Source: Chloroflexota bacterium
Lineage (GTDB): Bacteria; Chloroflexota; Anaerolineae; Anaerolineales; Anaerolineaceae
Reading direction: 5' to 3'
NCBI GenBank assembly: GCA_016838895.1
Contig: JAEKNU010000013.1
Span: forward strand, 20,548-84,547
Length of the DNA: 64,000 nucleotides
Shown: one piece after another, positions 1 through 8,849 of the stretch
Numbering within the stretch: the stretch's first letter is position 1
How the letters are laid out: every line of letters begins with the position of its first letter
The notes under the pieces: generated by a model
Seen by the model: only the letters and a program-made list of their open reading frames with translations
What the model was told of the DNA's origin: nothing
The model's database searches: none
Program-made: the position numbers and the translations under genes

Positions 1-1
1 G

Positions 2-1132
2 GTTCCTACACCTGTTTGTCAGGTCTTTGATGAAGCAGCGTTAAGTCCTGCGGATCCGAATTATGGATATCCACCCGAAACGGATACAGATTGGATTGAA
101 GGCAACGCTAATGCATTGATTACATTTGTTTTTTATGGAGATTTTTTGTGTCCATATAGCGCAGATCTGGATGGAGTACTCGCTACACTGGTTGAAGAAT
201 ACACAGATGAATTTCGAGTGGTTTTTCGGCAGTTGCCTATTCAGAATAGCTATCTACCTGCATTGGCTATTGAAGCTGCTAGTATGCAGTCCATTGAGAC
301 GGCAAACCCCTTACGCCATCATTTGTTTGCCCATCAGGTAGATTGGATTCAACTCACCGGCGATGAATTTATCACCTGGCTGAAACCCTATTTGGTTTCA
401 TTGGAACTGGATGCTGCACAGTTTGAAGTGGATATTCTTTCGGATAAGGCGCAGCAAAATATTTTGGATGACTTGCTCATCATTGAAGAAATGCAAATTA
501 CAGGTAGTCCATTTGTGCTGATTAACGATAAACCCTATACCGGCATCCGGGATGAAGAAAGTTTGCGAGATATTATTCGCAGTTATCAACAAGTAAATGC
601 AGAGGATATCGTCTATTTTGATCATTGCCCGGATCAGGTGATTGATGTTGAACAAACGCTGCGAGCCCGGATAACAACCACACGTGGTGCCATGATGGTG
701 GATTTATATACAGCGCAGGCACCCTTTACTGTGAATAATTTTGTGTTCCTTGCAGAGCAAGGCTGGTATGATGACAGCCCCATTTTTCGGGTGATTCCAG
801 GCACAGTGCTGCAAACTGGTGATCCTACCGGGACGGGCAGTGGTACTACTGGATACGAATTTGGCAATGAAATAAATCCTGAATTGGCTTTCGATCAACC
901 CGGAGTACTGGCAATGGCAAATGCAGGTTCACAGGATCCGATATCAAACAGTGGTCAATTTTTTATTACTTATGGTCCTGCTCAGAATTATACAGGTGGG
1001 TATACGATCTTTGGAAAAATCATCGCTGGACTGGAAGTGTTGGATGAGTTTCCGGCAGTTGAACCAGCTATTGGCGAATATGTTAATATGCCAGATCGAA
1101 TATTGTCCATCGAAATACTGGAGGTAGAGTAG
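2..1132 (+). CDS. DsbA-like thioredoxin domain fused to a cyclophilin-type peptidyl-prolyl isomerase (5' end outside window)
   Basis: The reading frame is open from base 2, so the start lies upstream of the window. The first roughly 170 residues look like a DsbA/Thioredoxin_4 domain: a strand followed by FYGDFLCPYS, and later the cis-proline loop ITGSPF. The active site is C-P-Y-S, so the second cysteine of CxxC is replaced by serine. The last roughly 160 residues are a cyclophilin domain with the signature stretches IFRVIPG, QTGDPTGTGSG, LAMANAG and GQFFIT. The family isomerises X-Pro bonds. The pairing suggests envelope protein folding, but the signal peptide, if any, is not visible. The stop is followed one base later by the next start, so the two genes are probably co-transcribed. 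Confidence 0.88.
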   Translation, partial: VPTPVCQVFDEAALSPADPNYGYPPETDTDWIEGNANALITFVFYGDFLCPYSADLDGVLATLVEEYTDEFRVVFRQLPIQNSYLPALAIEAASMQSIETANPLRHHLFAHQVDWIQLTGDEFITWLKPYLVSLELDAAQFEVDILSDKAQQNILDDLLIIEEMQITGSPFVLINDKPYTGIRDEESLRDIIRSYQQVNAEDIVYFDHCPDQVIDVEQTLRARITTTRGAMMVDLYTAQAPFTVNNFVFLAEQGWYDDSPIFRVIPGTVLQTGDPTGTGSGTTGYEFGNEINPELAFDQPGVLAMANAGSQDPISNSGQFFITYGPAQNYTGGYTIFGKIIAGLEVLDEFPAVEPAIGEYVNMPDRILSIEILEVE

Positions 1133-1133
1133 T

Positions 1134-2360
1134 ATGTCAGATAAATCCGGCGATAAAGCGAACTTGTTCGCTGCCAGAAATCTAATATTCAGTATTCTCG
1201 GATTGGTGGGTGCTGTTTCTGTTATTGGCTTGTTTGTGCTTTCTTTGTTGATCAATCAACTTGCTGACTCTGCCAACAGTGTATTGACTGAGACTTATAA
1301 CCTGGTCTGGTTCCTGGCGTTTTTTGGATTGATGCTGGTGCCGTTTTTGATTATCGCGATATATCAGATTGGTGATAAAACGCCCCCGGCCTGGTTACGC
1401 ATACCAAGGCTGCAATTGCGTCAATATGTGATTGCGCTGGTCAGTTGGGTTGTAATTCTACTGGTTTCTTACCTGTTTGGCCTGGGCGATTCTTTCTTCT
1501 GGTTATTTTCACCCCCATTGAAGATACTGGCTGTTTTTATTCCTTTGGCCTTGATCATCCTCTACCTGGCAGACACGTTTAAATTAAGAGATGCCTCCCG
1601 TAATTGGGGCATGGTCTCTTTCAGCGTTGTACTCACCGAACCAATCACGATATTTATGGAAATTTTCGTGGTGATGATTTTCTTGATCGCTGTTGGGGTC
1701 AGCGGAGATTGGTCGCAGGTGTTAGGGAATGAAGCTTTTGTGTATCTCAGTAGACTGACATACGGGATGAACAACCCGGATATTCTCTCACGAATCTTTT
1801 TGCCTTTCCTCAGCCAGCCGGTGATTCTTTTTATCATCTTTGCATTATTCTCGGTGATCATTCCTATGTTTGAGGAATTAATGAAACCGTTGGCTTTGTG
1901 GTTTGTCAGCAAGCAAAATTTATCAGCACGAGATGGCTTTTATTATGGTGCCGTCACTGGAATGATCTTTGCTTTGATTGAATCCATATTAGGTTTAACC
2001 AGTTTTGGGATGGATAGTTGGGTCTCTGTTTCGATTGTGCGTTTGGGCACAGGCGTGCTGCATATTTTTACCGCCGCTTTAATGGGCTGGGCGCTGACCA
2101 GCAGTTGGCGTAAAGAGAAATTTGGCAAGCTGATCCTGACTTATATTATATGTATTGTTATTCATGGGGCCTGGAATTTTCTGGCCATTGCTACGTCGAT
2201 TAACGAATTAATATCCGCGGAAACCCTGGCCATGCATGATGTGATTCAGGTCGTATTCCCCATACTATTGGTACTAATGGCAGGTGGTATGCTAATAGCG
2301 ATGTGGATGATCTCAAAACGCTTAATGTCAAATGAAGAAACAAGTCAACTTACTGTATAA
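1134..2360 (+). CDS. PrsW-family intramembrane metalloprotease
   Basis: A 408-residue polytopic membrane protein with about nine hydrophobic segments. The conserved PrsW/M82 motifs are present in the second half: FEELMKP near residue 246, the FYYGAVTGMIFALIES helix with its conserved Glu near 283, HIFTAALMG near 309 and VIHGAWNF near 343. These Glu and His residues are the expected metal ligands of site-1 type regulated proteolysis enzymes. The ribosome site GGAGG lies inside the end of the preceding gene, indicating translational coupling. The substrate is unknown; in Bacillus the family cleaves an anti-sigma factor, but no anti-sigma gene is adjacent here. Confidence 0.85.
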   Translation: MSDKSGDKANLFAARNLIFSILGLVGAVSVIGLFVLSLLINQLADSANSVLTETYNLVWFLAFFGLMLVPFLIIAIYQIGDKTPPAWLRIPRLQLRQYVIALVSWVVILLVSYLFGLGDSFFWLFSPPLKILAVFIPLALIILYLADTFKLRDASRNWGMVSFSVVLTEPITIFMEIFVVMIFLIAVGVSGDWSQVLGNEAFVYLSRLTYGMNNPDILSRIFLPFLSQPVILFIIFALFSVIIPMFEELMKPLALWFVSKQNLSARDGFYYGAVTGMIFALIESILGLTSFGMDSWVSVSIVRLGTGVLHIFTAALMGWALTSSWRKEKFGKLILTYIICIVIHGAWNFLAIATSINELISAETLAMHDVIQVVFPILLVLMAGGMLIAMWMISKRLMSNEETSQLTV

Positions 2361-2394
2361 AAAATAACCAATAAGGTATCGGTTTAGAGGAATT

Positions 2395-3069
2395 ATGAAA
2401 CGAACAGGTTTACGAAAATTATCCAAGTTTATTATGTCAATACTGGCGAATATGGAGTTCAAAGGGTTGGAACACCTTCCCAAAGAAGGTGGGGTGATCA
2501 TCACGACCAATCACCTCAGCCGCATGGATATCCCATTTTTGTTCATTACCCCCACGCGTGACGACATCACTGCACTGGTGACCGATAAATACAAAAGTTA
2601 CTGGTTTTTCCGCTGGTTTACTGATGTAGCCGAAGGCATTTGGATTGACCGCACCAAGGCCGACTTTACCGCCCTGAAACAGTCTTTGGCGGTATTACGT
2701 CAGGGAAGAGTTCTGGGTATCTCACCAGAGGGCACGCGCAGCGAGACTGGCGAGCTGCTGGAAGGCAAAGCCGGTACAGCCTTTATTGCAGTAAAAACCG
2801 GTGTACCCATTGTGCCGGTGGGCCTGAGCGGCAACGACGAGGCTTTTGGGCGCATCAAGCGCTTCAAAAAGGCCAACCTGGTCATGCGCTACGGTCCGGC
2901 ATATACGCTGCCGGATATTGATCGCGACAACCGTGAGGAATCACTGGAGAAAGCTGTGACGGAAATTATGTGCCGTATTGCGGTATTGCTGCCAGAGAAA
3001 TATCACGGCTTTTACCGCGGCCATCCACGCTTGAAGGAATTGCAGGAAGAACAGGGGATTGTGGAATAA
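2395..3069 (+). CDS. plsC: 1-acyl-sn-glycerol-3-phosphate acyltransferase (PlsC family)
   Basis: A 224-residue LPLAT-family acyltransferase. Block I is NHLSRMD (the catalytic H-x4-D), block II is GIWIDRTKAD, block III is ISPEGTRS and block IV is VPIVPVGL. The enzyme would transfer an acyl chain to the sn-2 position of lysophosphatidic acid at the inner membrane face. The start is supported by AGAGG five bases upstream. Base composition of the second half is somewhat more GC-rich than the flanking genes. It is followed by a good intrinsic terminator, closing the transcription unit. The exact acyl-acceptor cannot be told from sequence, since the family is broad. Confidence 0.88.
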   Translation: MKRTGLRKLSKFIMSILANMEFKGLEHLPKEGGVIITTNHLSRMDIPFLFITPTRDDITALVTDKYKSYWFFRWFTDVAEGIWIDRTKADFTALKQSLAVLRQGRVLGISPEGTRSETGELLEGKAGTAFIAVKTGVPIVPVGLSGNDEAFGRIKRFKKANLVMRYGPAYTLPDIDRDNREESLEKAVTEIMCRIAVLLPEKYHGFYRGHPRLKELQEEQGIVE

Positions 3070-3109
3070 GATTTCGCGGAAAGCCATTGATTGAGTTTAT
3101 CGAAATCGA

Positions 3110-3139
3110 GGCGTCCTTCTTGAGGATGCCTTTTTTTTT
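3110..3139 (+). terminator. Intrinsic terminator after plsC
   Basis: An eight-base stem (GGCGTCCT pairing with AGGATGCC, one G-T pair) with a five-base loop is followed directly by nine T residues. It sits 40 bases past the plsC stop codon. Confidence 0.85.
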
Positions 3140-3290
3140 GCAGGTTTAGGATGCATGCAGCTATCAAGAAAATTATTTTTTAATAATTTATTTTCAATGA
3201 TCTGCGTAAATATGAGTTTTCCCCTCTTGACCTTGAGTGCACTCCAGATGTTATGATAGTTATATCTGGATGACTGAAAGGAGGAGAAAA

Positions 3291-3773
3291 ATGCCTGAGC
3301 AAATTTTGATTGTGTATTACACACGTTCCAAAAACACACAAATCATCGCAAAATTAATTCAAGAGCAGGTTGGCGGCGATTTGTATGAAGTTAAGCCGAA
3401 AGTTCCTTATCCGCCTTCTTATGATGCGGTTGTAAAGCAGGCCAAAACGGAAATTCAGGCCGGATATAAACCGCCCCTTAAAACCAGGATAGATCATATT
3501 GAAACCTTTGACACCATATTTATTGGATCTCCGAACTGGTGGAGCACGATGGCCCCGCCCATGGCAACTTTTCTTTCCGAGAATGATCTATCAGGTAAAA
3601 CAGTCGTGCCATTTTGTACACATGGTGGGGGTGGTTTGGGGAACATGGACAGAGATATTGCAGTGTTGTGTCCTCAATCTACGATGCTTGAAGGTTTCGA
3701 AATCTATGGCAGCGGTGGCGCTGACGCCAAATCAGCGGTTATTGCCTGGCTTAACAGGATAGACATGAAGTAG
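3291..3773 (+). CDS. Flavodoxin-family protein
   Basis: A 160-residue flavodoxin-like protein. The N-terminal ILIVYYTRSKNTQIIA matches the FMN-phosphate loop of long and short flavodoxins, FIGSPNWWSTMAPPM is the second flavin-contacting loop, and PFCTHGGGG is the third. The start at 3291 is chosen over an in-frame upstream start because AAAGGAGGAG ends five bases before it. Such small stand-alone flavodoxins carry electrons or act as quinone/NAD(P)H reductase modules. No partner enzyme is adjacent, so the physiological donor and acceptor are unknown. It lies between two terminator/promoter regions and is probably monocistronic. Confidence 0.87.
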   Translation: MPEQILIVYYTRSKNTQIIAKLIQEQVGGDLYEVKPKVPYPPSYDAVVKQAKTEIQAGYKPPLKTRIDHIETFDTIFIGSPNWWSTMAPPMATFLSENDLSGKTVVPFCTHGGGGLGNMDRDIAVLCPQSTMLEGFEIYGSGGADAKSAVIAWLNRIDMK

Positions 3774-4110
3774 GCATCATCGTTGTAGGAATGACGAAAA
3801 GAGAATTTCCTTTATGCAGCAATAAATCATCGCGAAAAAAAAGACTCTACATTTTTCCAACACTGTAGCCTAAACCGAAGTTCCTTTTTGGAAGCGCTTT
3901 TTGTTTCAGAGAGATGGTGAGCCGGTATAATAATTTAATTCACAAGTGGATTACAAAGTTTTTTTATGCTGAACCACCACAACGACTTATATTTTTACCG
4001 AATTAAGTCTGCATTCCAGTATTCGTTTATCTGGATTAACCCATTTTCCACTTTGTATTCAATCTATTGGTAAGATTAACCGGCAATCATTCATATTAGT
4101 TTGTTTTTTC
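3774..4110. other. Intergenic region with one promoter-like hexamer
   Basis: No convincing gene in this 337-base stretch. A TATAAT hexamer at 3926-3931 is preceded by TTGTTT at 3901-3906 with a long 19-base spacer, a weak promoter candidate for the Cys-rich gene at 4111. The surrounding text resembles the promoter at 4678-4706 (both carry a run of T followed by GTTTC). Confidence 0.35.
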
Positions 4111-4563
4111 ATGAAGGAAAACACAATACCCATGCCAACCAAAGAGACGAAATATCCGGAATTACTCGACGAAAACTTGATTGCCCCCTGCGGGATGAAC
4201 TGCGGACTTTGCATTGGTTACCTTAGAGAGAAAAAGCCCTGTGCAGGCTGTCATGGCGATGATGAGAATAAACCTAAACATTGTGTGGTCTGCCGTATAA
4301 AAACCTGCCTGGAAATGGAAAGCAGCACTGAAAAATTTTGTTACACTTGCAAAAAATTCCCCTGTGCCCGCATGCACCAGTTGGATAAACGCTATCGCAC
4401 GAATTACGGGATGAGCATGATTGAAAATCTTGAACGCATCCGGGATGTTGGCCTGGAAGCATTTGTTGTCCTGGAAAAAGAGCGCTGGAAATGCCCGGAG
4501 TGCGGTGCCATTCTCAGTGTCCACCGAAAGATGTGTATCTACTGTGGCCAGGCACGGGGATGA
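4111..4563 (+). CDS. Cys-rich DUF3795-type protein with C-terminal zinc ribbon
   Basis: A 150-residue protein with two cysteine-dense regions. Residues about 25-90 match the DUF3795 pattern (CGMNCGLC, then CAGCHGD, CVVCRIKTC and CYTCKKFPC), a domain thought to bind metal, function unknown. The C-terminus carries a small zinc ribbon, CPECGAILSV...CIYCGQ. Two starts are possible: ATG 4111 or ATG 4132; an AAGGAAAA sequence sits 14 bases before the second, so the N-terminus is uncertain by seven residues. No neighbour suggests a pathway. Downstream hairpins at 4627-4669 may end its transcript. Confidence 0.75.
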   Translation: MKENTIPMPTKETKYPELLDENLIAPCGMNCGLCIGYLREKKPCAGCHGDDENKPKHCVVCRIKTCLEMESSTEKFCYTCKKFPCARMHQLDKRYRTNYGMSMIENLERIRDVGLEAFVVLEKERWKCPECGAILSVHRKMCIYCGQARG

Positions 4564-4626
4564 ATCAAGCCTGTAAAATAATCTTACATTGAACACAACA
4601 AAGAGAGGACAAACATAAAGCAGACT

Positions 4627-4680
4627 AGCCTATAAGAACATTTCTCTTAAAAATAGGCTCTTTTAAGAGGGCGTTTTTTG
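4627..4680 (+). terminator. Overlapping hairpins followed by a T-tract
   Basis: A nine-base stem (4644-4652 with 4661-4669, CTCTTAAAA/TTTTAAGAG) is followed by GGCG and six T residues, a plausible terminator. A competing seven-base stem (AGCCTAT 4627-4633 with ATAGGCT 4653-4659) uses the loop of the first stem, so the two cannot easily form together. Confidence 0.5.
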
Positions 4681-4706
4681 TTTCGGGGAAGCAAGCTTGG
4701 TACAAT
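4678..4706 (+). promoter_or_regulatory. Promoter for the lipoprotein gene at 4830
   Basis: TTGTTT at 4678-4683 and TACAAT at 4701-4706 are separated by 17 bases. The predicted transcript would have a leader of about 115 bases before the 4830 start. Confidence 0.45.
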
Positions 4707-4829
4707 AAGGATGGAACAACAATGCGACTCCTGCATTATCGGGGGCTAATTTTTTTTGCAGCGTTTGTACAACGAGGGGAAATATAGCAGGCTTGCAATT
4801 TTGATCATTATTAACCCGTAGGAGGAGAT

Positions 4830-5486
4830 ATGACCATTCAGAAGAGATTATTATTCTTTATTGTTATTGCATTCCTCAGTGTTGTATTTACTGTTTCCTG
4901 TAATGGCAAAAAAGGTTCACAACGTAGCACAGAAAACGAGCAAGCAGCGCAGCCGCAAATGACCTGGACACCGGTGACTGAAGGATCAGCGACTTTACAC
5001 TATCACATGGTTGTGATTAATCAGCCAGTATTTACTGCTGTTCAAACAGATGAGATCAAGTTAAAATGGACATTTGATCCCCAAAATCCAAAAACCTCCC
5101 AAACAATTTTAGGAGGTATTGATAACGGTTCATATTTTGTGCAGATTCAAGGCAACCGGGAAGGGGCGCCGTGTTTTGCATGGTTTGACGTTCCGGTACA
5201 ATTAAACGTGATTGGACAGTATCATCCAGGTCCGAAATGTGCTTTTTCAATTTCAATTGAAGGGAAAGCACTGCCAAATACCACAGAACGCGGACAAAAT
5301 TGCGGTACTGAAGCAGATGGGGTTATTGCCCAATATCCTGCGGAGGTCCTCTTTATTCCACCGCCAACAAAAACAATTGTTTTTCCCACCAGTCTTTCCA
5401 CAAGCATCCCTGTAAACGAATGGGCGATATTGAATTTATCTCTAACGGATGTGATTGTCTCGGAAGACAGCGGATGTCAATGGTGA
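4830..5486 (+). CDS. Uncharacterised lipoprotein
   Basis: A 218-residue protein with a typical lipoprotein signal: MTIQKRLLFF, a hydrophobic stretch, and a lipobox-like TVSC placing the modified cysteine near residue 28. GGAGGAG sits seven bases upstream of the start. The mature part begins with a charged, Gln-rich linker and is predicted mostly beta-strand, with several cysteines (PCFAWF, PKCAFS, NCGTEA, GCQW) that could form disulphides outside the membrane. I do not recognise the family. It is flanked by its own promoter and an intergenic gap, so it is probably monocistronic. Confidence 0.75.
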   Translation: MTIQKRLLFFIVIAFLSVVFTVSCNGKKGSQRSTENEQAAQPQMTWTPVTEGSATLHYHMVVINQPVFTAVQTDEIKLKWTFDPQNPKTSQTILGGIDNGSYFVQIQGNREGAPCFAWFDVPVQLNVIGQYHPGPKCAFSISIEGKALPNTTERGQNCGTEADGVIAQYPAEVLFIPPPTKTIVFPTSLSTSIPVNEWAILNLSLTDVIVSEDSGCQW

Positions 5487-5655
5487 TCCGTCCTGGATCT
5501 ACAAATGATTGAGTGAAATCGAGATCAGCAGTTGGTCAATGGAATCCGCAATACTACTTTCTTTGTTTCCATTCATTTGATCAATATAATATTAGTATGT
5601 ACTTTGACCAAATAAAAAAGCAGTGATTCACATAAGGAAGGGATGGAATCGTATT

Positions 5656-7713
5656 ATGAACGTCGAGCAATTGAAACGGAATGCTGAGCAATATACACAG
5701 CGAGCCAAAGATTATTTGGCTGAGATGACATTGGAAGAAAAAATCGCCCTGATGAGCGGTGACTACGGCTTGCTTGAAGCTGGCTTTGATATGATGGTGC
5801 TGGGTCATTACAATCGTAAACCGGTCACGGCTGGAGGTAATGATTGGCTGAAAATACCACAATTGCGTTTTTGTGACGGTCCACGGGGTGTGGTTACTGG
5901 CTATTCCACATGTTTCCCGGTTGCCATGCAGCGTGGTGCTTCCTTTGATGTTGAACTGGAAGAACGGGTTGGCGATGTGATCGGTAAGGAAGTGCGTGCG
6001 CAGGGCGGTAATTATTTCGGAGGCGTTTGTGTGAATTTGCTGCGTTTTCCCCAGGGTGGACGGGCCCAGGAAACTTTTGGTGAGGATCCATGGCATGTGG
6101 GGCAGATGGGGGCGGCCATTACCCGCGGCGTACAAAAGCATAATGTAATTGCCTGTGTGAAGCACTTTGCATTGAATAATCAGGAAAATACGCGCTTCAA
6201 AGTGGATGTGCAATGTGATGAACGCGTATTGCGCGAGGTGTATTTGCCGCATTTTAATGAAGTGCTGGATGCCGGTGCAGGTAGTGTGATGAGTTCTTAC
6301 AACAAATATCGCGGTCAGCATTTGGGGCATAATAGTTATATGCTGCGCAAGGTGTTGAAAGAAGAATGGGGCTTTTACGGCTTTGTGGTCAGCGATTTTA
6401 TTTTTGGTATTCGTGATACCGTTGAGGCTGCCAATGGCGGCCTGGATATTGAAATGTGCAACACCAATTGGTACGGCAAGAAGTTGGCTAATGCGGTCAG
6501 GCGCGGTGCGGTAGAGGAATCCGTGATTGATGAAGCGGCTCTGCGTATTATACGTACCTTGTTGATGTTCACCGAATCCCCTGACCCTTTATCGGGATAT
6601 GGTAAATCCTTGATTGCCTGCAAAACACATATCAAGCTGGCACGTGAAGTGGCGGAAAAGTCGATGGTGCTGCTAAAGAATGCAGACAATACACTGCCGT
6701 TGGAGAAAGACAGTATCAAACGTCTGGCTGTGATCGGCAAATTGGCAAAACATGAAAATATCGGCGATCATGGTTCCAGCCGCGTGCATCCGCCTTATGT
6801 TATCTCGCCATTTCAAGGACTGCAGCTTTATCTGGGGGATGATGCCAAGGTATCTTTCTCAAATGGGCGAAATCTGGCGCACACTAAAAAATTGGCCAGT
6901 AAAGCCGATGCCGTGGTTCTGGTGGTAGGTTATACCCATAGAGATGAGGGTGAGTTCAACTCCCTGGGGCCAATCGAATTTGGCGGGGATAGACGGGATT
7001 TGCGTTTGCATAACAGTGATGTGCAATTAATTCAAGAGATTGCCGCGTTGAATGAGAAAACCATCGTAGTGTTAGTGGGCGGCAGCGCCATCATGATGGA
7101 AGAGTGGAAAGATAGTGTTCCCGCCATTCTGCATAGTTTTTACCCGGGTATGGAAGGCGGCAACGCCCTGGCAAATATCCTTTTCGGAGAAGTGAATCCC
7201 AGTGGAAAATTGCCCTTTACGATTCCTACCGATATTCAGCATCTACCGCCTTTTGATCGAAAAGCTGAGCAGGTTGAGTATGACCTGTATCACGGCTATA
7301 CCAAACTGGAGAAAGAGGGAAACATGCCGGCCTTTGCTTTTGGCTATGGGCTCTCTTATACTCAGTTCGAAATCAGTGATGCAAAATTTCATGTTAAGGA
7401 TGATCGTGTCATTGCAAGCGCATTCGTTACCAACAGTGGAACCCGCATGGGAGCGGAAGTTGTGCAGTTTTATGTCGGCTTTGAACACTCCAAGGTTGAT
7501 CGTCCAAAGAAGCTCTTGCGCGGGTTTAAAAAAGTTGAACTCGATCCCGGCGAAACAGCCGCCGTGGAAATCCAGTGCCCGATTGATTCGCTGCGCTGGT
7601 ATAATCCACAAACCCGGAACTGGGAACTGGAAGGCATGCTCTATCAAGCCTATATCGGCTCAAGCAGCCGCGTAGAAGACTTGCTGGAAGGCTCCTTCCA
7701 TCTTTCATCCTGA
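5656..7713 (+). CDS. Glycoside hydrolase family 3 beta-glucosidase
   Basis: A cytoplasmic GH3 enzyme of about 685 residues; no signal peptide. Domain order is the N-terminal TIM barrel (RFCDGPRGV, CVKHFALNNQE, GFVVSDF with nucleophile Asp near residue 247), the alpha/beta sandwich (MVLLKNADNTLPL, VIGKLA, VLVVGYTHRDEGE), and the C-terminal fibronectin-III-like domain (FAFGYGLSYTQFE to the end). The family removes terminal beta-linked glucose or related sugars. ATG 5656 is preferred over GTG 5623 because AAGGAAGGG lies 13 bases upstream of it. No transporter or regulator is adjacent; an aldo/keto reductase follows after a gap of about 200 bases. Specific substrate cannot be assigned. Confidence 0.93.
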   Translation: MNVEQLKRNAEQYTQRAKDYLAEMTLEEKIALMSGDYGLLEAGFDMMVLGHYNRKPVTAGGNDWLKIPQLRFCDGPRGVVTGYSTCFPVAMQRGASFDVELEERVGDVIGKEVRAQGGNYFGGVCVNLLRFPQGGRAQETFGEDPWHVGQMGAAITRGVQKHNVIACVKHFALNNQENTRFKVDVQCDERVLREVYLPHFNEVLDAGAGSVMSSYNKYRGQHLGHNSYMLRKVLKEEWGFYGFVVSDFIFGIRDTVEAANGGLDIEMCNTNWYGKKLANAVRRGAVEESVIDEAALRIIRTLLMFTESPDPLSGYGKSLIACKTHIKLAREVAEKSMVLLKNADNTLPLEKDSIKRLAVIGKLAKHENIGDHGSSRVHPPYVISPFQGLQLYLGDDAKVSFSNGRNLAHTKKLASKADAVVLVVGYTHRDEGEFNSLGPIEFGGDRRDLRLHNSDVQLIQEIAALNEKTIVVLVGGSAIMMEEWKDSVPAILHSFYPGMEGGNALANILFGEVNPSGKLPFTIPTDIQHLPPFDRKAEQVEYDLYHGYTKLEKEGNMPAFAFGYGLSYTQFEISDAKFHVKDDRVIASAFVTNSGTRMGAEVVQFYVGFEHSKVDRPKKLLRGFKKVELDPGETAAVEIQCPIDSLRWYNPQTRNWELEGMLYQAYIGSSSRVEDLLEGSFHLSS

Positions 7714-7909
7714 AGGGGTTTCCGTTTGATGAAGTCCTTGTTCTGGCGATCTTCCGCCATGAATAATCGATATCTATTTGGGCTTTTATTGTATTTGTTG
7801 CCAATTTTAAAAAAATAATCAGTCCAATATATGCTGGATAAATCAACCAGTTCTCATATTGGAAACATAGACTCACAATATGATAAGATGTTCATAGAGG
7901 AGAAAGCGT

Positions 7910-8770
7910 ATGATCACGAAGGATGTTTTTGGACGAACAGGACATATGAGCTCGCGTATATTGTTGGGCGCAGCAGCTTATTGGGATTTACCGCAAGCAG
8001 ATGCGGATGCCAGTATTGAAATGGCTCTCACGTATGGGCTTAACCATTGGGATGTTGCGGCAGGTTATGGCAATGCTGAACTGTATCTGGGGGATTGGAT
8101 CAGGCGACATGGACCTCCATCCTTTCTGGCTACCAAAACCGGTGAGCGCACCAAAGCGAAAGCCGCCGAGCAGATCCGTAAATCGCTGGAACGATTACAC
8201 GTCGATGCTGTGGATTTAATTCAACTGCACTTTTTGGTTGACCCCGAAGAATGGGAAATTGCCATGGGGCCTGGCGGCGCGTTGGAAGCCGCCATTGAAG
8301 CACGTGATGAAGGATTGGTGAAATATATCGGCGTGACCGGACATGGCTTGACCGTTGCCAAGATGCACCTGAAAGCGTTGGAGAAATTTGATTTTGATTC
8401 CGTGCTGCTGCCATACAGTTATTTGATGTCCCAGCATGCCGAATACGAAAAGGATTTCCAGGCGCTGGTAAAGGTATGTAAGGAACGTAATGTTGTTGTA
8501 CAGACCATAAAATCCATGGTGCATTCCCCCTGGGGAGAACGCACGAAATCACGCAATACCTGGTATCGTCCCTTGGAAGAGCAGGAAGCCATTGATAAAA
8601 ACACGCATTGGATATTGGGACACGAAGGATTGTTCCTTAATTCCCCCGGTGATATTCATATCCTGCCCAAAGTGTTGGATGCTGGCGAACGCTTTGAGAT
8701 GGCACCCGCTGATGCAGAGATGCAGGCCCTCATGGAACGATTGCAGATGCAGAATTTGTTTGACGCGTAA
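7910..8770 (+). CDS. Aldo/keto reductase
   Basis: A 286-residue aldo/keto reductase barrel, slightly short for the family. Catalytic residues are visible: Asp and Tyr in DVAAGYGNAELYLG, Lys in LATKTGER, and His in VDLIQLHFL. The NADPH-binding end is less typical than in the second aldo/keto reductase of this window (15497). The start ATG has AGAGGAGAAAGCG immediately upstream. It ends in front of the double palindrome at 8791-8899, which separates it from a convergent operon. Substrate unknown. Confidence 0.88.
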   Translation: MITKDVFGRTGHMSSRILLGAAAYWDLPQADADASIEMALTYGLNHWDVAAGYGNAELYLGDWIRRHGPPSFLATKTGERTKAKAAEQIRKSLERLHVDAVDLIQLHFLVDPEEWEIAMGPGGALEAAIEARDEGLVKYIGVTGHGLTVAKMHLKALEKFDFDSVLLPYSYLMSQHAEYEKDFQALVKVCKERNVVVQTIKSMVHSPWGERTKSRNTWYRPLEEQEAIDKNTHWILGHEGLFLNSPGDIHILPKVLDAGERFEMAPADAEMQALMERLQMQNLFDA

Positions 8771-8790
8771 TTTCTTAAAAATATTTTTTT

Positions 8791-8820
8791 TGTAATGGCA
8801 CAGCGCGCTGTGCCATTACA
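8791..8820. repeat. Perfect 30-bp palindrome
   Basis: TGTAATGGCACAGCG at 8791-8805 is followed without spacer by its exact reverse complement at 8806-8820. It starts 20 bases after the aldo/keto reductase stop. No T-tract follows on the plus strand, so it is not a textbook terminator. By memory it resembles dispersed palindromes of the GTAGGGGC...GCCCCTAC type found in several bacterial phyla. Confidence 0.85.
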
Positions 8821-8849
8821 TATATAGAATTTTTGAAATTTGTAAATTT

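Noticed and set aside
4162..4596. 144-codon minus-strand frame
   Set aside because: It is the shadow of the Cys-rich DUF3795-type gene.
4627..4669. H-type pseudoknot resembling a small riboswitch
   Set aside because: The connecting loop across the first stem would be one base, too short for a seven-base-pair stem, so I treat the stems as alternatives.
5581..6330. A long minus-strand frame of about 249 codons
   Set aside because: It lies opposite the GH3 glucosidase, which has full-length homology motifs; the antisense protein has no recognisable features and no ribosome site.
8791..8820. Classical intrinsic terminator for the aldo/keto reductase
   Set aside because: The stem is perfect but the T-run lies before it, not after it, on the plus strand, and A residues follow on the minus strand.
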